A stretch of DNA of 64,000 nucleotides from WHTK01 sp963711035 (lineage in GTDB: Bacteria > Chloroflexota > Dehalococcoidia > DSTF01 > WHTK01), in assembly GCA_963711035.1 (NCBI GenBank), contig CAVQCN010000002.1:1-64000 (forward strand), given 5' to 3'. Made by a program: the position numbers and the translations under genes. The notes beneath the pieces are model-generated. The model was not told where the DNA came from, made no database searches, and was given only the letters and a program-made list of their open reading frames with translations. Below, in pieces: positions 38,347 to 47,733 of this stretch (positions are counted from its first letter, which is position 1; each line of letters begins with the position of its first letter).

Positions 38347-38382
38347 GCCTCCAACAGACGCTTGCGGTCGCCTGCTGGAGGC
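38347..38382 (-). terminator. Hairpin downstream of the second solute-binding protein gene
   Basis: GCCTCCA (38347-38353) pairs with TGGAGGC (38376-38382). Its loop contains ACGCTTGCGGTCGCCTGC, identical to the loop of the 28543-28584 terminator, so gene and terminator were copied together. The stem is shorter and no U-run follows. Confidence 0.45.
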
Positions 38383-38420
38383 CTTATTGATTCACGGGCG
38401 GCTCCCCCTTCGCCCGGGGA

Positions 38421-40178
38421 TCACGCGTTGAGCCAGGTCTCCGACATGTAGAGCACGGTCTGTGCCGCGTCGTAGTCCCAGTTCTGCACTTCGGAGCGCA
38501 AGAGCAGGTCGGTGTTGTGGGTCAGCAGCTGGATGTAGCCGCCCCACTTGCTGAGACACAGCAATTGCAGCTGCTTCACCAGACTGACGTTCTCGGCGTG
38601 GTCTGTCGCCACCTCCGACTTCTCGACCAGCGCGTCGACGTCCGGGTCTTCCAAACCCGTCCAGCCGAACTCGTTGTGGGAATCGGTCGCCTGCTGGCGC
38701 ATCGGCGTCTGCGGGCTGTCGTAGGCCGGGTGGCCGCCCGTGAAGAGGAAGACGTTGCCGTCGTGCGCCTTGGGCAGCAGTTGGGCGCCCGGCAGCGGCA
38801 CGACTTTGAGGTTGAGTCCCACCTGCCCGAACTGCGTCTGCAGGATCTGGCCCGACTGCTCGTCCAGGCCGGTCGTGTCCGTAATGACATCGAGCTCCCA
38901 CTCCTGGCTGCCGACGCCGGCTGCCGAGATCAGCTGCTTGGCCTGCTGCATGTCGTTCGCCCAGATCTGCTCCACCGTCATGCCGTTCGGCGTCTTGTCG
39001 GACAAGGAAATCTGGTAGTCGGCCAGCGGCGGCTGCAGGATGCCGGGCGGTATGACGCCCTCGCCCTTGAAGAGCAGGTCCAGGAACTGCTGCCGTGCTA
39101 CGGTCTTGTAAGCCGCCTGGCGCACGCGGTCGTCCGCCTTCAGCTTGTTCAGCGACTTCTTGCCCATGATGTTGAACGTAAACGGGTTCAACGCCAGGTA
39201 GGTGATGACGTACATCTTGTCGCCCAGGCTCTTCTTCAAGCGGTCGCGCTGGTCCGGCGTCGTCATCTCGATGGCATGCAGCTGACCGCTGGTAAAGGCC
39301 GCCTCCACACCGGACGGGTCGCCGATGGTGATGTACTCGCGCTCGTCCGTATACGGCAGGCCGTCCTTGACGAAGCGCGAGGTCGGGTTCTTCGCCCAGA
39401 CGTAGTCCGCGCCCGTGGTCCAGCTCTTGAGGCTGTACGGGCCGCTGCCGACCGGTTTGGTCGAAGCCAGGTCCTTCTCCAGGATCTCTTGCGGGATCAT
39501 CTGCTGCGTGCTTTGCTCACCCATCTGCGTACCGCTGAACAGGTACGCGTTGGGTTGCTTGAGGTGCCAGACAACGGTCGTGTCGTCGGGCGCCTCTACG
39601 CTGTCCATGTAGACGACCTGGAAGCTGTTCGTGGCCGCCGGGTTATTCAGGGCGAAGTTCTGCTCGTTGACGATGTCTGCGGCCTTGACGGCACGGCCGT
39701 TGACGGGCGGCTGGTTGTCGTACACCAGGCCGGGCTTCAGCGTCAGCCGTACCGTCGTCGGATCGACGAGCTCCATCTTGTCGCCCGCCTCGAGCTTGAA
39801 GGGCGAGTATTCCTTTGACAGGCGCGTGGAAATCGGGTGGTCGTAGACGTGCAGGCTGGAGTACACGTGACCTTCGAGCCAGACGGCGTACGGGTCGAAG
39901 CTGTCAGGGCCAGTTGCTGCCGTACGCACCAGACGGCCTCCGGACTTGGGCGTGCCGACCGCAGTCGGTCCGGCCGCCGGCGGCGACGCGAGGCCGGACG
40001 TCGGCGAAGCAGCTGGACTTCCGCTTCCGCCTCCCCCGCCATTGTTGCTGCTGCTACTGCAGCCGACGAGTGCCAGCGTGGCCGCACCAGCCGACAAGGC
40101 GGCGCCCGCCGTCAGGACGCGGCGCCGGCTCATGCGATTGGCAGCAATGCGTTCCCAGTAATTCCGATTCGACATCAT
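38421..40178 (-). CDS. Tat-exported lipoprotein, family 5 solute-binding protein (paralogue)
   Basis: 585 residues, with GGGGAGGGA just before ATG 40178. The N-terminus has SRRRVLTAG and lipobox LVGC, then a Ser/Gly linker and a family 5 binding domain (PDSFDPYAVW, KPVGSGPYSLKSW, DDRVRQAAY). It is nearly identical in plan and very similar in sequence to the 28624 protein, with many substitutions in the linker and around the ligand region. It also lacks adjacent permease genes. The pair suggests divergent ligands or expression after duplication. Confidence 0.93.
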   Translation of the reverse strand: MMSNRNYWERIAANRMSRRRVLTAGAALSAGAATLALVGCSSSSNNGGGGGSGSPAASPTSGLASPPAAGPTAVGTPKSGGRLVRTAATGPDSFDPYAVWLEGHVYSSLHVYDHPISTRLSKEYSPFKLEAGDKMELVDPTTVRLTLKPGLVYDNQPPVNGRAVKAADIVNEQNFALNNPAATNSFQVVYMDSVEAPDDTTVVWHLKQPNAYLFSGTQMGEQSTQQMIPQEILEKDLASTKPVGSGPYSLKSWTTGADYVWAKNPTSRFVKDGLPYTDEREYITIGDPSGVEAAFTSGQLHAIEMTTPDQRDRLKKSLGDKMYVITYLALNPFTFNIMGKKSLNKLKADDRVRQAAYKTVARQQFLDLLFKGEGVIPPGILQPPLADYQISLSDKTPNGMTVEQIWANDMQQAKQLISAAGVGSQEWELDVITDTTGLDEQSGQILQTQFGQVGLNLKVVPLPGAQLLPKAHDGNVFLFTGGHPAYDSPQTPMRQQATDSHNEFGWTGLEDPDVDALVEKSEVATDHAENVSLVKQLQLLCLSKWGGYIQLLTHNTDLLLRSEVQNWDYDAAQTVLYMSETWLNA

Positions 40179-40267
40179 TCCCTCCCCGTGATATGCATTG
40201 CACGTATACGAGTCGCCCTGATGGAATCCTATCGAGCGCGTGCGAGGAGGCGATTAAAAAACCGTAT

Positions 40268-40289
40268 CGAAAAGATCAGGAACTCGTAA
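40268..40289 (-). promoter_or_regulatory. Upstream motif shared with the other solute-binding protein gene
   Basis: On the minus strand CCTTACGAGTTCCTGATC then TTT, matching 30480-30503. It lies in the 129-bp divergent region between this gene and the lipoprotein at 40308, so it might serve both. Confidence 0.35.
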
Positions 40290-40307
40290 GGACTGAAAGA
40301 GGACTTC

Positions 40308-41424
40308 ATGCGCAGGTGGCGATCTTCACGCTGGCGGACGCTCGCGGCCCTTCTCGCGGTCGTCGTGTTGGCCATCCTTGCGGGCGTGCTGTTGCTCTCG
40401 GGCGGCGGAGACGACGGCTCAGCGCTGCGCAGCTATTACTTCCAGGCCCATCTCGACGTCCAGTCGCAGGGCATGGTCGACGAGAGCGTTCTCGATACGG
40501 TGCGCGGCTGGTGGCAGTCGCCGGACCGGTGGCGCTGGGATATCTTCGACTCGGCCCATCCCGACCAGGCCACTGTCATGCTGCCGGACGGCGACAGGGT
40601 GCTGGAGTACGACGGCAAAACGAACACGTACTACTACATCGAAAGTCCCTCCGGCTTCTACGGTGGCGGCCCCGACAATGGCCCGCCGGTCCTGCCCGCG
40701 AGCGTGAACATCGGCCCCGTGGCCGGAGGCGACGTCGACGTGTTCCTTGCGGCGGAGCAGGCCAGCGGCTTCGCATGGCGGCAGGTGGGCGGAGAGGACG
40801 TGCTGGGTCACCAGACCCGGGTCATCGAGCTCACGAGCCCGAGCGGCGGCACGAGCAAGCTCTGGGTGGACGACGACCTCGGCCTCGTGCTGCGCTATGA
40901 GCTAACCGACCCGCAGCAGTCCGTGCACGTGGAGATGACCGAGCTGCAGGTGAACCAGGCGATCGACCATTCCGTCTTCCAGTTCCAGCCGCCCGCGGAC
41001 GCTGTAGAGGTGCAGCAGACCGGCCAGTCGAGCGGCTCCGGCAGTTCCGGGCCGGGAGGTCTTGCGGTGCCTGACGGTTTCCTGCAGCCCGCGTATGTTC
41101 CGGATCGGTTACGACCAGGTCGGGTACAGCTCGGCGCAGTCGGCGCAAGGCACGACTACTGAGTTCGAGATCGACTACCAGCGCGGCGCCGGCACGCCCG
41201 ATACGTCGGGCTATCTACACGTCAAGCAGCAGTACCGCGCCGGCGGCCTCTCCGAATCGCAGAAGACAGGGGACCCTGTCGCGGTCGCCGGCGCAGACGG
41301 CTACGAAACGACGGACGGCGACGAACGGCAGCTGATCTTCGCGAGGGGCGACATCATCGTCGAGCTCGACAGCGATTCGCTGTCCTTCGACGAGCTGCTC
41401 AAGATCGCCGAGTCGGTGCAGTAA
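40308..41424 (+). CDS. Membrane-anchored or secreted LolA/sigma-regulatory-like protein (one-base frameshift)
   Basis: About 371 residues once one base is removed near 41104. The N-terminal anchor is at about residues 12-32. The body has outer-membrane lipoprotein-sorting/MucB-like features: WQSPDRWRWDIFD, DGDRVLEYDGKTNTYYY and TSKLWVDDDLGLVLRYE. The first frame runs through PDGFLQPAYVPD; the rest (GYDQVGYSSAQ to LLKIAESVQ) is in the next frame and joins smoothly if one base of GATCGG goes. It may carry lipid or sense envelope state (inference). Confidence 0.72.
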
Positions 41425-41430
41425 CCTCGC

Positions 41431-42693
41431 CTAGCTCATGTCCACGACCAGCGTGGACCAGGCGAAGCCGCGTGCGCCGTAGCCGGTGGCGTTGAACGGG
41501 TTGTAGTACTCGCGGAAGCCGCTGCGGGCCACGAGCTGTGCCGACCGCCCGGCAAGGTCGCGGGCCGCGTCGCCGTAGCCGTGCGCTGACAGGCCACACG
41601 CCAGCCACCAGTTGGTGTTTATCCAGGTCGCGCCACGCCACAGGGGACCGCGGCCGGGGATGAACGAGGGCTCGTTTAGTGCTACCGAGGGCACCGGGAA
41701 GGGCGGCCAGAACTCCTGCGGGTTGAGCAGGTGCTGCTCTACCAGGCGCGTGACGATGGCGCGCGGCAGGTCCGGCAGGATCAGCGGCATCAGCGACGCG
41801 ACGGTGGCGACACGCTCCGGCCGCTCCTCGGCGCCGGCCAGGTCGAAGAACAGGCCGCGCTCGGCGTCCCAGCACTTCTCGATCAGCGCCCGCGTCGTCC
41901 GCGCGCCCTGCTGCTCGAACTCCGACGCCTCTTTCGTCGCGCCGATCGCGATGCTGAGCCGCGACAGGCTGGCGCACGCCTCGGCGAAGATAGCGTTCAC
42001 GGCGACGTCTTCGACCGCGAATCGGTCCAGCTCGAACGGCCCCACTGGCCGTCGCGACGTCGCGCGGCGGTAGGCGCTCATCAGGCGACGTACCGCCTGG
42101 CGATAGCCGGTGCGGGTCAGGCGCTGCAACTGCATCAGCCGGTCGTAACGCGGCGATGCGTCCATGCCCGATTCGTCGGGCTGGATGATGGAGAGGAGGC
42201 CGTCGCGGTCCGGGTCGCGGTTGTCCAGCAGCCAGCGGTGGAAGCGCCAGAGGACGGGCAGCATCTCGCGCACGAACTCGAGGTCTCCCGAGCGCTGCCA
42301 GATCCTCTCGACAGCCTGGGCGAGGACGGGCGGCTGAATCGTCGTCGTCAGCTCGCGCGTCCGGGCGACGGCGTAGCGCCGCATCTGGGCGGCGAAGCGC
42401 TCGATCTCCCAGTAGACGATGTGGCCGATGAAGCCGTCCGGCCGCGCCGTCGAGACGAGGCTGCGCAGTTCGCGCTTCGCCCGCTCGACGTCGAAGCGCG
42501 CCAGGACGATGGCGTGAAAGCACGAGTCCCAGAACCACTGGAAGGGATACGTCTCGATGGACGGGCAGGTGAAGTCGAACGCCGTGCCCGACCACTCGGC
42601 GATGCCGGTGCGGTGGTTGCGCTCCAGTAGCTCTCGCGCTTGCTGGTCGATCGCGGCGGCGTTGACGTCCCGGTGACGCGATTGGGAGGGCAT
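41431..42693 (-). CDS. GH63-like glycoside hydrolase (mannosylglycerate hydrolase/glucosidase type)
   Basis: 420 residues. TYPFQWFWDSCFHAIVL, QPDESGMDASPRYD, with the catalytic acid region, and LWRGATWINTNWWLACGL match the (alpha/alpha)6 barrel of GH63 enzymes acting on mannosyl- or glucosylglycerate and related alpha-glucosides. There is no signal peptide, so it acts in the cytoplasm. It converges on the lipoprotein gene with a 6-base gap and is divergent from the LLM gene. The substrate could be a compatible solute. Confidence 0.88.
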   Translation of the reverse strand: MPSQSRHRDVNAAAIDQQARELLERNHRTGIAEWSGTAFDFTCPSIETYPFQWFWDSCFHAIVLARFDVERAKRELRSLVSTARPDGFIGHIVYWEIERFAAQMRRYAVARTRELTTTIQPPVLAQAVERIWQRSGDLEFVREMLPVLWRFHRWLLDNRDPDRDGLLSIIQPDESGMDASPRYDRLMQLQRLTRTGYRQAVRRLMSAYRRATSRRPVGPFELDRFAVEDVAVNAIFAEACASLSRLSIAIGATKEASEFEQQGARTTRALIEKCWDAERGLFFDLAGAEERPERVATVASLMPLILPDLPRAIVTRLVEQHLLNPQEFWPPFPVPSVALNEPSFIPGRGPLWRGATWINTNWWLACGLSAHGYGDAARDLAGRSAQLVARSGFREYYNPFNATGYGARGFAWSTLVVDMS

Positions 42694-42780
42694 GGCTCCA
42701 CTCTACGGCGGGCCGCTGCGCCGCGGTACAGGACGAGTCGCGGCGTGGCATACTCGCGCGCAGAAGAAGGGAGACAACGC

Positions 42781-43740
42781 ATGCAGATCTTTGCCGGGCA
42801 GGTGCGCTTCGGCGTCGCGGCGGGCCAGCAAGACACAACATTCCCCGACTACCTGCGCATCTGGCAGGAAGCGGAGCGCCTGGGTTACGACTGGGCTTCG
42901 GTGTTCGATCATTTCCTGCCGATTGTGGGAAGGCCCATCGAAGGCTCCTGCTACGAAGGGCTGACTTTGCTCTCGGCGATGGCGGCGCACACGTCGAGAA
43001 TCCGCTGCGGTCAGCTTGTGCTTGGCAACACCTATCGCAACCCGGCGCTGCTGGCCAAGATGGCCTGCACGATCGACCACATCTCGAACGGCCGCTTCGA
43101 GCTGGGTATCGGCGCCGCCTGGAACCAGACGGAGCACGATCAGTACGGCTTCCCCTTCCCGACTCCTGCAACTCGCATTCGCATGCTCGGCGAGGCGATG
43201 AAGATCCTGCGCGGCATGTTCACGCAGGAGCGCACGACCTTCGAGGGCCGCTACTACTCGATCAAGGACGCCCTCTGCGAGCCGAAGCCGCTGCAGGAGC
43301 ACTTGCCGATCTGGATCGGCGGTGGCGGCGAGCAGCTCACGATGCGCGTCGTCGCCGAATCGGCCGACGGCTGGAACGTGTTCCGCATGCCGCACGAGGC
43401 TTATCAGCACAAGCTGGACGTCCTGGCGGAGCACTGCCGCGACGTGGGGCGCGACCCAGAGGACATTCGCAAATCGCTCGGATTCCCGCTGCGCGTGCGC
43501 GAGACGGAGGCGGAGCTACAGGAGTTGCAGGCGGCGAGCCCGAAGGGCGGGCTACAGCCGGTGTACTGCACGCCGGAGCAGGCTATCGAGAGCATGCTCC
43601 CCTACGTGCGCATGGGCGTCGGCGACATCATCGTCATGGGCGACCCACCCACCGATTACCCGACGCTGCAGCTCGTCGCCGAGAAGGTAATGCCCGCCGT
43701 CAAGTCTGAGGGCGCCGCGATTCTGGCGGCACGCGCCTAG
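42781..43740 (+). CDS. LLM-class F420-dependent oxidoreductase
   Basis: 319 residues from ATG 42781, with AAGGGAG upstream; the open frame extends back into the hydrolase promoter region. RLGYDWASVFDHFLP, CGQLVLGNTYRNPALLAK, LGIGAAWNQTEHDQYG and PIWIGGGGEQLTMR are luciferase-like F420 signatures. It is close in plan to the 15883 enzyme, with TYRNPA and IGGGGE shared. The substrate is unknown. Confidence 0.9.
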   Translation: MQIFAGQVRFGVAAGQQDTTFPDYLRIWQEAERLGYDWASVFDHFLPIVGRPIEGSCYEGLTLLSAMAAHTSRIRCGQLVLGNTYRNPALLAKMACTIDHISNGRFELGIGAAWNQTEHDQYGFPFPTPATRIRMLGEAMKILRGMFTQERTTFEGRYYSIKDALCEPKPLQEHLPIWIGGGGEQLTMRVVAESADGWNVFRMPHEAYQHKLDVLAEHCRDVGRDPEDIRKSLGFPLRVRETEAELQELQAASPKGGLQPVYCTPEQAIESMLPYVRMGVGDIIVMGDPPTDYPTLQLVAEKVMPAVKSEGAAILAARA

Positions 43741-43760
43741 GCAGAGGAGCGCGGCGGACG

Positions 43761-44000
43761 CTAGGCGGCCGACTTCCTCCGAGACTTGCTGTCGGTGGCC
43801 TTTGGAGCCGCAGGCCTGGCGGCCGGCGTCTTGCTGACAACGTCCGCCATCACCTCGGACTCAGCCTGCAGCCAGTCCTCGACATCGTGGCCGTGGTCAT
43901 AGCCACGGGCGACAAAGCGCTGGTAGGCCCGTTCTTCTATTTTCCTGCTCTGTGCCTTAGTCGGCTTGCGGACGGTGGCGGTCGACTTGGTTGTTGCCAT
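43761..44000 (-). CDS. DUF2934 family small protein
   Basis: 79 residues from ATG 44000 (AGGTGAAC upstream); a GTG at 44009 is in frame. IEERAYQRFVARGYDHGHDVEDWLQAESEV is the DUF2934 core, a short helical family whose function is unknown. The flanks are Lys, Thr and Ala-rich, with a basic C-terminus that could bind nucleic acid (inference). It ends 21 bases from the convergent LLM gene. Confidence 0.82.
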   Translation of the reverse strand: MATTKSTATVRKPTKAQSRKIEERAYQRFVARGYDHGHDVEDWLQAESEVMADVVSKTPAARPAAPKATDSKSRRKSAA

Positions 44001-44165
44001 GGAGTTCACCTGCCTGCTGAGATTCGCCCCCAGTAATCGGCTGCATCCATGGTAGCTGATGTTTCCTGAGTTAGATTTCCCTTTTGTTAATCTTGCATTG
44101 CTAGCGTGACCCCGTAGTCTGGCGGTGGTTACGACGATCGGGCAGCGGCGGAAAGGACACGCGTA

Positions 44166-45072
44166 ATGAGCTCACTCTGGGTCGACATGATGGGCGTCGA
44201 GATCAAGCACGACGGGACGCAAGTATCGCGGCCGCTACGCCGAGGCCGGCGAGGGAGAGGCGCTCTTCTTGCTGCACGGCCACGGCGGCCATCTGGAGGC
44301 GTTCGTCCGCAACATCCCGGCCTATGCACGGCACTTCCGCGTCTTCGCCGTCGACCTGCCGTGGCATGGCCTCGGGCCGCAGCCGGCGTTCGAGCCGGAG
44401 CTGATGCCCACCTACCTCGACTTCCTCATCGATTTCATGGATTACCGCGGCATCGAGTCGGCGCACATCGAGGGGCAATCGATGGGCGGCTGGGTGGCGA
44501 TGCGCATGGCCCACGACCACCCTGAGCGTGTGAAGAAGCTGGTATTGACCACAGTGCAGGGCTTCAAGACGGAGGTGCCTGGTGTGCCCAGCGGCCTGCC
44601 GCCCGGCCCTGCCGCCGCGTCCGCGGCGCCGCCCGCCGAGCCCGGCTCCGGACCGGCGCCCACCTTCGAGCAGCTGCAGGCGCGCATGCGCAACAACGTC
44701 ATCGACCAGACGCTGATTACCGACGAGATGGTCGAGTCGCGCGTCAGGATCTATAGCGACGCAATGCTCCGGCTCAACCAGGACCTGCTCACACTCAGCT
44801 ATCGTGGCGTACGCGGCAACGCCGACACGCCGGCGAAGAAGTGGGCGCTGAGCGAGGCGGACCTTGGCGAGATCAAGGCGCCGACGTTGGTCTACTGGGG
44901 CGAGAAAAACGCGCTGGCGCCGGCCTACGGCGAGAAGCTGGCGTCGCTCATCCCCGGCGCGCGCTACTACTGCGAGCCAAACACCGGCCAGTGGGCCCAG
45001 TTCGAGCACGCCGAGACGCACAACCAGATGGTGCTGCGCTTCCTCACCGGCGACGAGTCGCTAACGGTGTAG
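44166..45072 (+). CDS. Alpha/beta hydrolase (one-base frameshift near the N-terminus)
   Basis: About 301 residues once corrected. ATG 44166 reads MSSLWVDMMGVEIKHDGT; an extra base at about 44220 shifts the frame, and KYRGRYAEAGEGEALFLLHGHGGHLEAF follows in the next. The nucleophile elbow is EGQSMGGWVA, preceded by FRVFAVDLPWHGLG. A lid rich in Pro and Ala is inserted at about residues 140-165, and the acid is in TLVYWGEKN. The distal histidine falls in FEHAETHNQ. It probably hydrolyses a C-C or ester bond, perhaps like meta-cleavage product hydrolases. Confidence 0.82.
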
Positions 45073-45569
45073 AAGTCGCGCTGCTGCGACGACACTCCGT
45101 CTTACCAGGTGTGGCCGAGTCCTGTAGATTCGGAGAAATCAGGGCGTTCCCTGATATGACCGTATCAGGGCTTTCGTTAATCTCTGGTACGCCGGAGGCT
45201 AGCATTCAGGGTTCGGCAGCCTCGCTCGGAGGGACGTTTCTAGGCAGAAGCGCACCGATCGGATCGCACCGAGCTCCACTCCTCACCGGTCACTCAGACA
45301 TCGCCCTCTGGCATCCGTTGCTTGTGTCTACGCGTCGAAGACCGGCGGCGCTGGGCAAAGAGAGGAAGAGCTGCGCAGGTCGAGCGTTGCTCTTCCTTCT
45401 CTATTCGGGCCACGCGTCACGATGGACGCATCGGCCGGCCGGCTGGCTGGAACGGTCCGAGCGGCCCTTCCCCAATTCGAGTCCGAGCAGGTAGGCTCCG
45501 TGCGGACGGCAACGCATCGACGCGGCGCCGCTCACGATGCCGTGGCGCCGGTCGACGCGGGAGGAGGGG
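45073..45569. other. Intergenic region with inverted repeat ATCAGGG-CGTT-CCCTGAT
   Basis: About 500 bases without a supported gene. At 45138-45155 a perfect inverted repeat ATCAGGG/CCCTGAT with a four-base spacer is followed at 45164 by another ATCAGGG. This could be a repressor operator or a hairpin. The remainder shows only frames without ribosome binding sites. Confidence 0.45.
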
Positions 45570-46016
45570 ATGATGTTTTCTTCGGTGCTGGTACCTCTCG
45601 ATGGCTCCGAGTACTCGGAGCGAGCGCTGGCGATGGCGCTGGAGCTGGCCCGGCTCAGCGGCGCCAAGGTGACGGTTCTGACGGTCGTGTTGGCGTACAA
45701 GGACGCCCACGTGCCTACGGTAGCGCTGCTCGAGGAGCACGTCCGTGAACGGGCGGAGGCGTACCTCGCGCCGTTTCTGGAGCAAGGGGCCGACGCTGGT
45801 TTCGAACTGACCGGCCTCGTGGGCCACGGCGATCCGGCGGAGGAGATACTGCGTGCGGCAAGCGAAGAAAGCGTCGATCTGATCGTGATGAGCACGCACG
45901 GCATCGGCGCTTCCGGCCGCCACGCCCTGGGCAGCGTGGCGATGCGGGTGCTGCAGACGGCCGCCTGCCCGGTGATGATGATCCGTATTCCTGAAGCGAG
46001 CGCGGCCTCGCGCTGA
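45570..46016 (+). CDS. Universal stress protein family (UspA)
   Basis: 148 residues from ATG 45570 (or ATG 45573), after GAGGAGGGG. It opens VLVPLDGSEYSERAL and closes with the ATP-binding signature GIGASGRHALGSVAMRVLQ. Between them is GHGDPAEEIL and VDLIVMSTHG. It is a single-domain, ATP-binding type Usp. Its role is probably general stress tolerance. It converges on the LLM gene by 10 bases. Confidence 0.94.
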   Translation: MMFSSVLVPLDGSEYSERALAMALELARLSGAKVTVLTVVLAYKDAHVPTVALLEEHVRERAEAYLAPFLEQGADAGFELTGLVGHGDPAEEILRAASEESVDLIVMSTHGIGASGRHALGSVAMRVLQTAACPVMMIRIPEASAASR

Positions 46017-46026
46017 CGCGGTATCC

Positions 46027-46872
46027 CTAGATGAGCTTTGCCAGACGGTCGAGGTGCGGTTCGACGATGTCGCGGCCGGCGGCAGGGACCGGAAACACCA
46101 TCCGTTGCACGCCCGCCGCCTCGAGTCGTTCGATGACGGCCGGCTCGGACCGTGCGTTGAAGACGGTGACGGATACCGAGTTGGGGTCGCGGCCGGCGGC
46201 CTGCACCGTCTGGCGCAGCGCCGCGATCTGCTCGGCGAAGATGGTTCCTTCCTGGTCGGCGTCCGGCACGACCGGTCCCCAGGCGTCGCCGTAGGCTGCA
46301 ACGCGCTGAAAGACGTGCGGGCCGCGCCCGCCCAGCATGATCGGCGGATGGGGCTTCTGCAGCGGTTTGGGGTCGCACCAGATCTTGTCGAAGTTCACGT
46401 GCGCGCCGTGGTATTCGGCTTCCTCCTCGGTCCAGATCGCCTTCATTGCCTGGACGCGCTCGCGCATGACGGCGAAGCGCTTGTCGAAAGGTGTGCCGTG
46501 GTTCTCCATCTCCTCGGCGTTCCAGCCGGCGCCGATGCCGAGGATGAAGCGACCGCCGGACAGGACGTCGATGCTGGCTACCTGCTTTGCCGTGACGATG
46601 GGGTCGCGCTCGATGATCAGGAGGACGCCCATGCCGACCTTGAGGTTCGTGGTCGCCGCCGCTGCGGCCGTCGCCGCCACGAACGGGTCGAAGACGTGCC
46701 AGTACTCCTTCGGCAGCTCCGGCCCCAGGCCGTACGGCGTGCGGCGGCTGGCCGGGATGTGGGTGTGATCGCCGAACCAGACCGATTCAAAGCCGCGCTC
46801 CTCAAGCAGCTTTGCCAGGTCGTCCGGCCGGATGGCGAAGTCCGCCTGCATCATGTGCCCGCCGAAAAGCAT
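46027..46872 (-). CDS. LLM-class F420-dependent oxidoreductase
   Basis: 281 residues. FESVWFGDHTHIPASRR, GMGVLLIIERDPIVTAKQVAS, ILGIGAGWNAEEMENHG and PIMLGGRGPHVFQR show a TIGR03619-like F420 enzyme. It starts 15 bases after the TetR stop on the same strand, so the two are one transcript and TetR probably controls it. This is the third LLM protein in the window, with a different motif set from the other two. Confidence 0.9.
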   Translation of the reverse strand: MLFGGHMMQADFAIRPDDLAKLLEERGFESVWFGDHTHIPASRRTPYGLGPELPKEYWHVFDPFVAATAAAAATTNLKVGMGVLLIIERDPIVTAKQVASIDVLSGGRFILGIGAGWNAEEMENHGTPFDKRFAVMRERVQAMKAIWTEEEAEYHGAHVNFDKIWCDPKPLQKPHPPIMLGGRGPHVFQRVAAYGDAWGPVVPDADQEGTIFAEQIAALRQTVQAAGRDPNSVSVTVFNARSEPAVIERLEAAGVQRMVFPVPAAGRDIVEPHLDRLAKLI

Positions 46873-46887
46873 CGTTGCCTCCTGCTG

Positions 46888-47517
46888 CTAGCCTGTCCCG
46901 TTGGTCAAACCGAGGGCGTTTTCGATGATCGACGTGAACCGCTCGGCGACAGCGTCGCTCGATAGCTGGCGACCGGCGAAAAGGAGATAGAAGGTATCGA
47001 AGTCGCTGGCGAGCCACAGCATGTCGATGAGCTCCGAGTCGCCGATCTGGCTGCGCACGTAGCCCTGCTCCCGCAGGCGGCGGGCCAGCGTCTCGCAGTC
47101 GGTCACGCGCAGTTTGATCAAGTCCTCGAGGACGGTCATTGCGTCGGTATCGAGATGCATCAGAGAGCTGAGGGATCGGTGCGCCTTGTGCTCGGCGGCG
47201 TAGAAGCGGGTCAGCTCACGAACCCAGGTTTCGACGGCCTGCCGTGCGTCGGGCTCCTGGACGGCGGAGAGCACGTCCTCGAAGCGAGCGCTGCTGAACA
47301 GGTCGCGAGTCAGGGCCCGGAAGAAGTCCTCTCGTGAGCCGAAGGCGAGGTGAATCGTCGTGCGAGCGACCCCAGCGCGGCGCGCGATCTGGCTGAGGCT
47401 GAGGTCCTGGACCGGCAACTCTAGCAGGCAATCGTAGGCGGCCTGCATGATCTTCGTGCGCGTCTCGGCGGCCTGCTCCGCACGTCGAGTCTGTCGATAG
47501 GGGCGCCTTTCCTGCAT
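46888..47517 (-). CDS. TetR/AcrR-family regulator
   Basis: 209 residues. The helix-turn-helix is LSLSQIARRAGVARTTIHLAF, at about residues 40-60, followed by GSREDFFRALT. The C-terminal ligand-binding domain is all-helical without a known signature. It is divergent from the HpaB-type monooxygenase gene. The 16-bp palindrome at 47694-47709 lies in the shared region and is the best operator candidate. A ligand of aromatic type is inferred from the targets. Confidence 0.92.
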   Translation of the reverse strand: MQERRPYRQTRRAEQAAETRTKIMQAAYDCLLELPVQDLSLSQIARRAGVARTTIHLAFGSREDFFRALTRDLFSSARFEDVLSAVQEPDARQAVETWVRELTRFYAAEHKAHRSLSSLMHLDTDAMTVLEDLIKLRVTDCETLARRLREQGYVRSQIGDSELIDMLWLASDFDTFYLLFAGRQLSSDAVAERFTSIIENALGLTNGTG

Positions 47518-47651
47518 TCTCCTGAATTCACCTAACTGCGATCTATCCCAAGATTATTCGTAGAAACTAACACGTTGGAACGACTTCTAGAAACCGCGGG
47601 ATCGTAGCTTCACTCTATGGACATTTCTTATCGTCATCACGTCTTGAACTA

Positions 47652-47678
47652 TTGACGACACAGGAAGTCGTGTTAAAT
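47652..47678 (+). promoter_or_regulatory. Candidate promoter for the HpaB-type gene
   Basis: TTGACG at 47652-47657 and TTAAAT at 47673-47678 are separated by 15 bases, within tolerance but short. The palindrome at 47694 would fall just past the transcription start, a road-block position. Confidence 0.35.
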
Positions 47679-47693
47679 TCACCGAGGCGATCT

Positions 47694-47709
47694 GATAACA
47701 GGTGTTATC
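47694..47709. promoter_or_regulatory. 16-bp palindromic operator candidate GATAACA-GG-TGTTATC
   Basis: A perfect 7-bp inverted repeat with a two-base centre, in the divergent TetR/HpaB intergenic region and 24 bases before the chosen GTG start. A related sequence (CAACAGTTGTTATG) occurs before the second HpaB gene at 58274-58287. Confidence 0.5.
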
Positions 47710-47733
47710 ACCACAGTGGAGAGGGGAAGTTAC

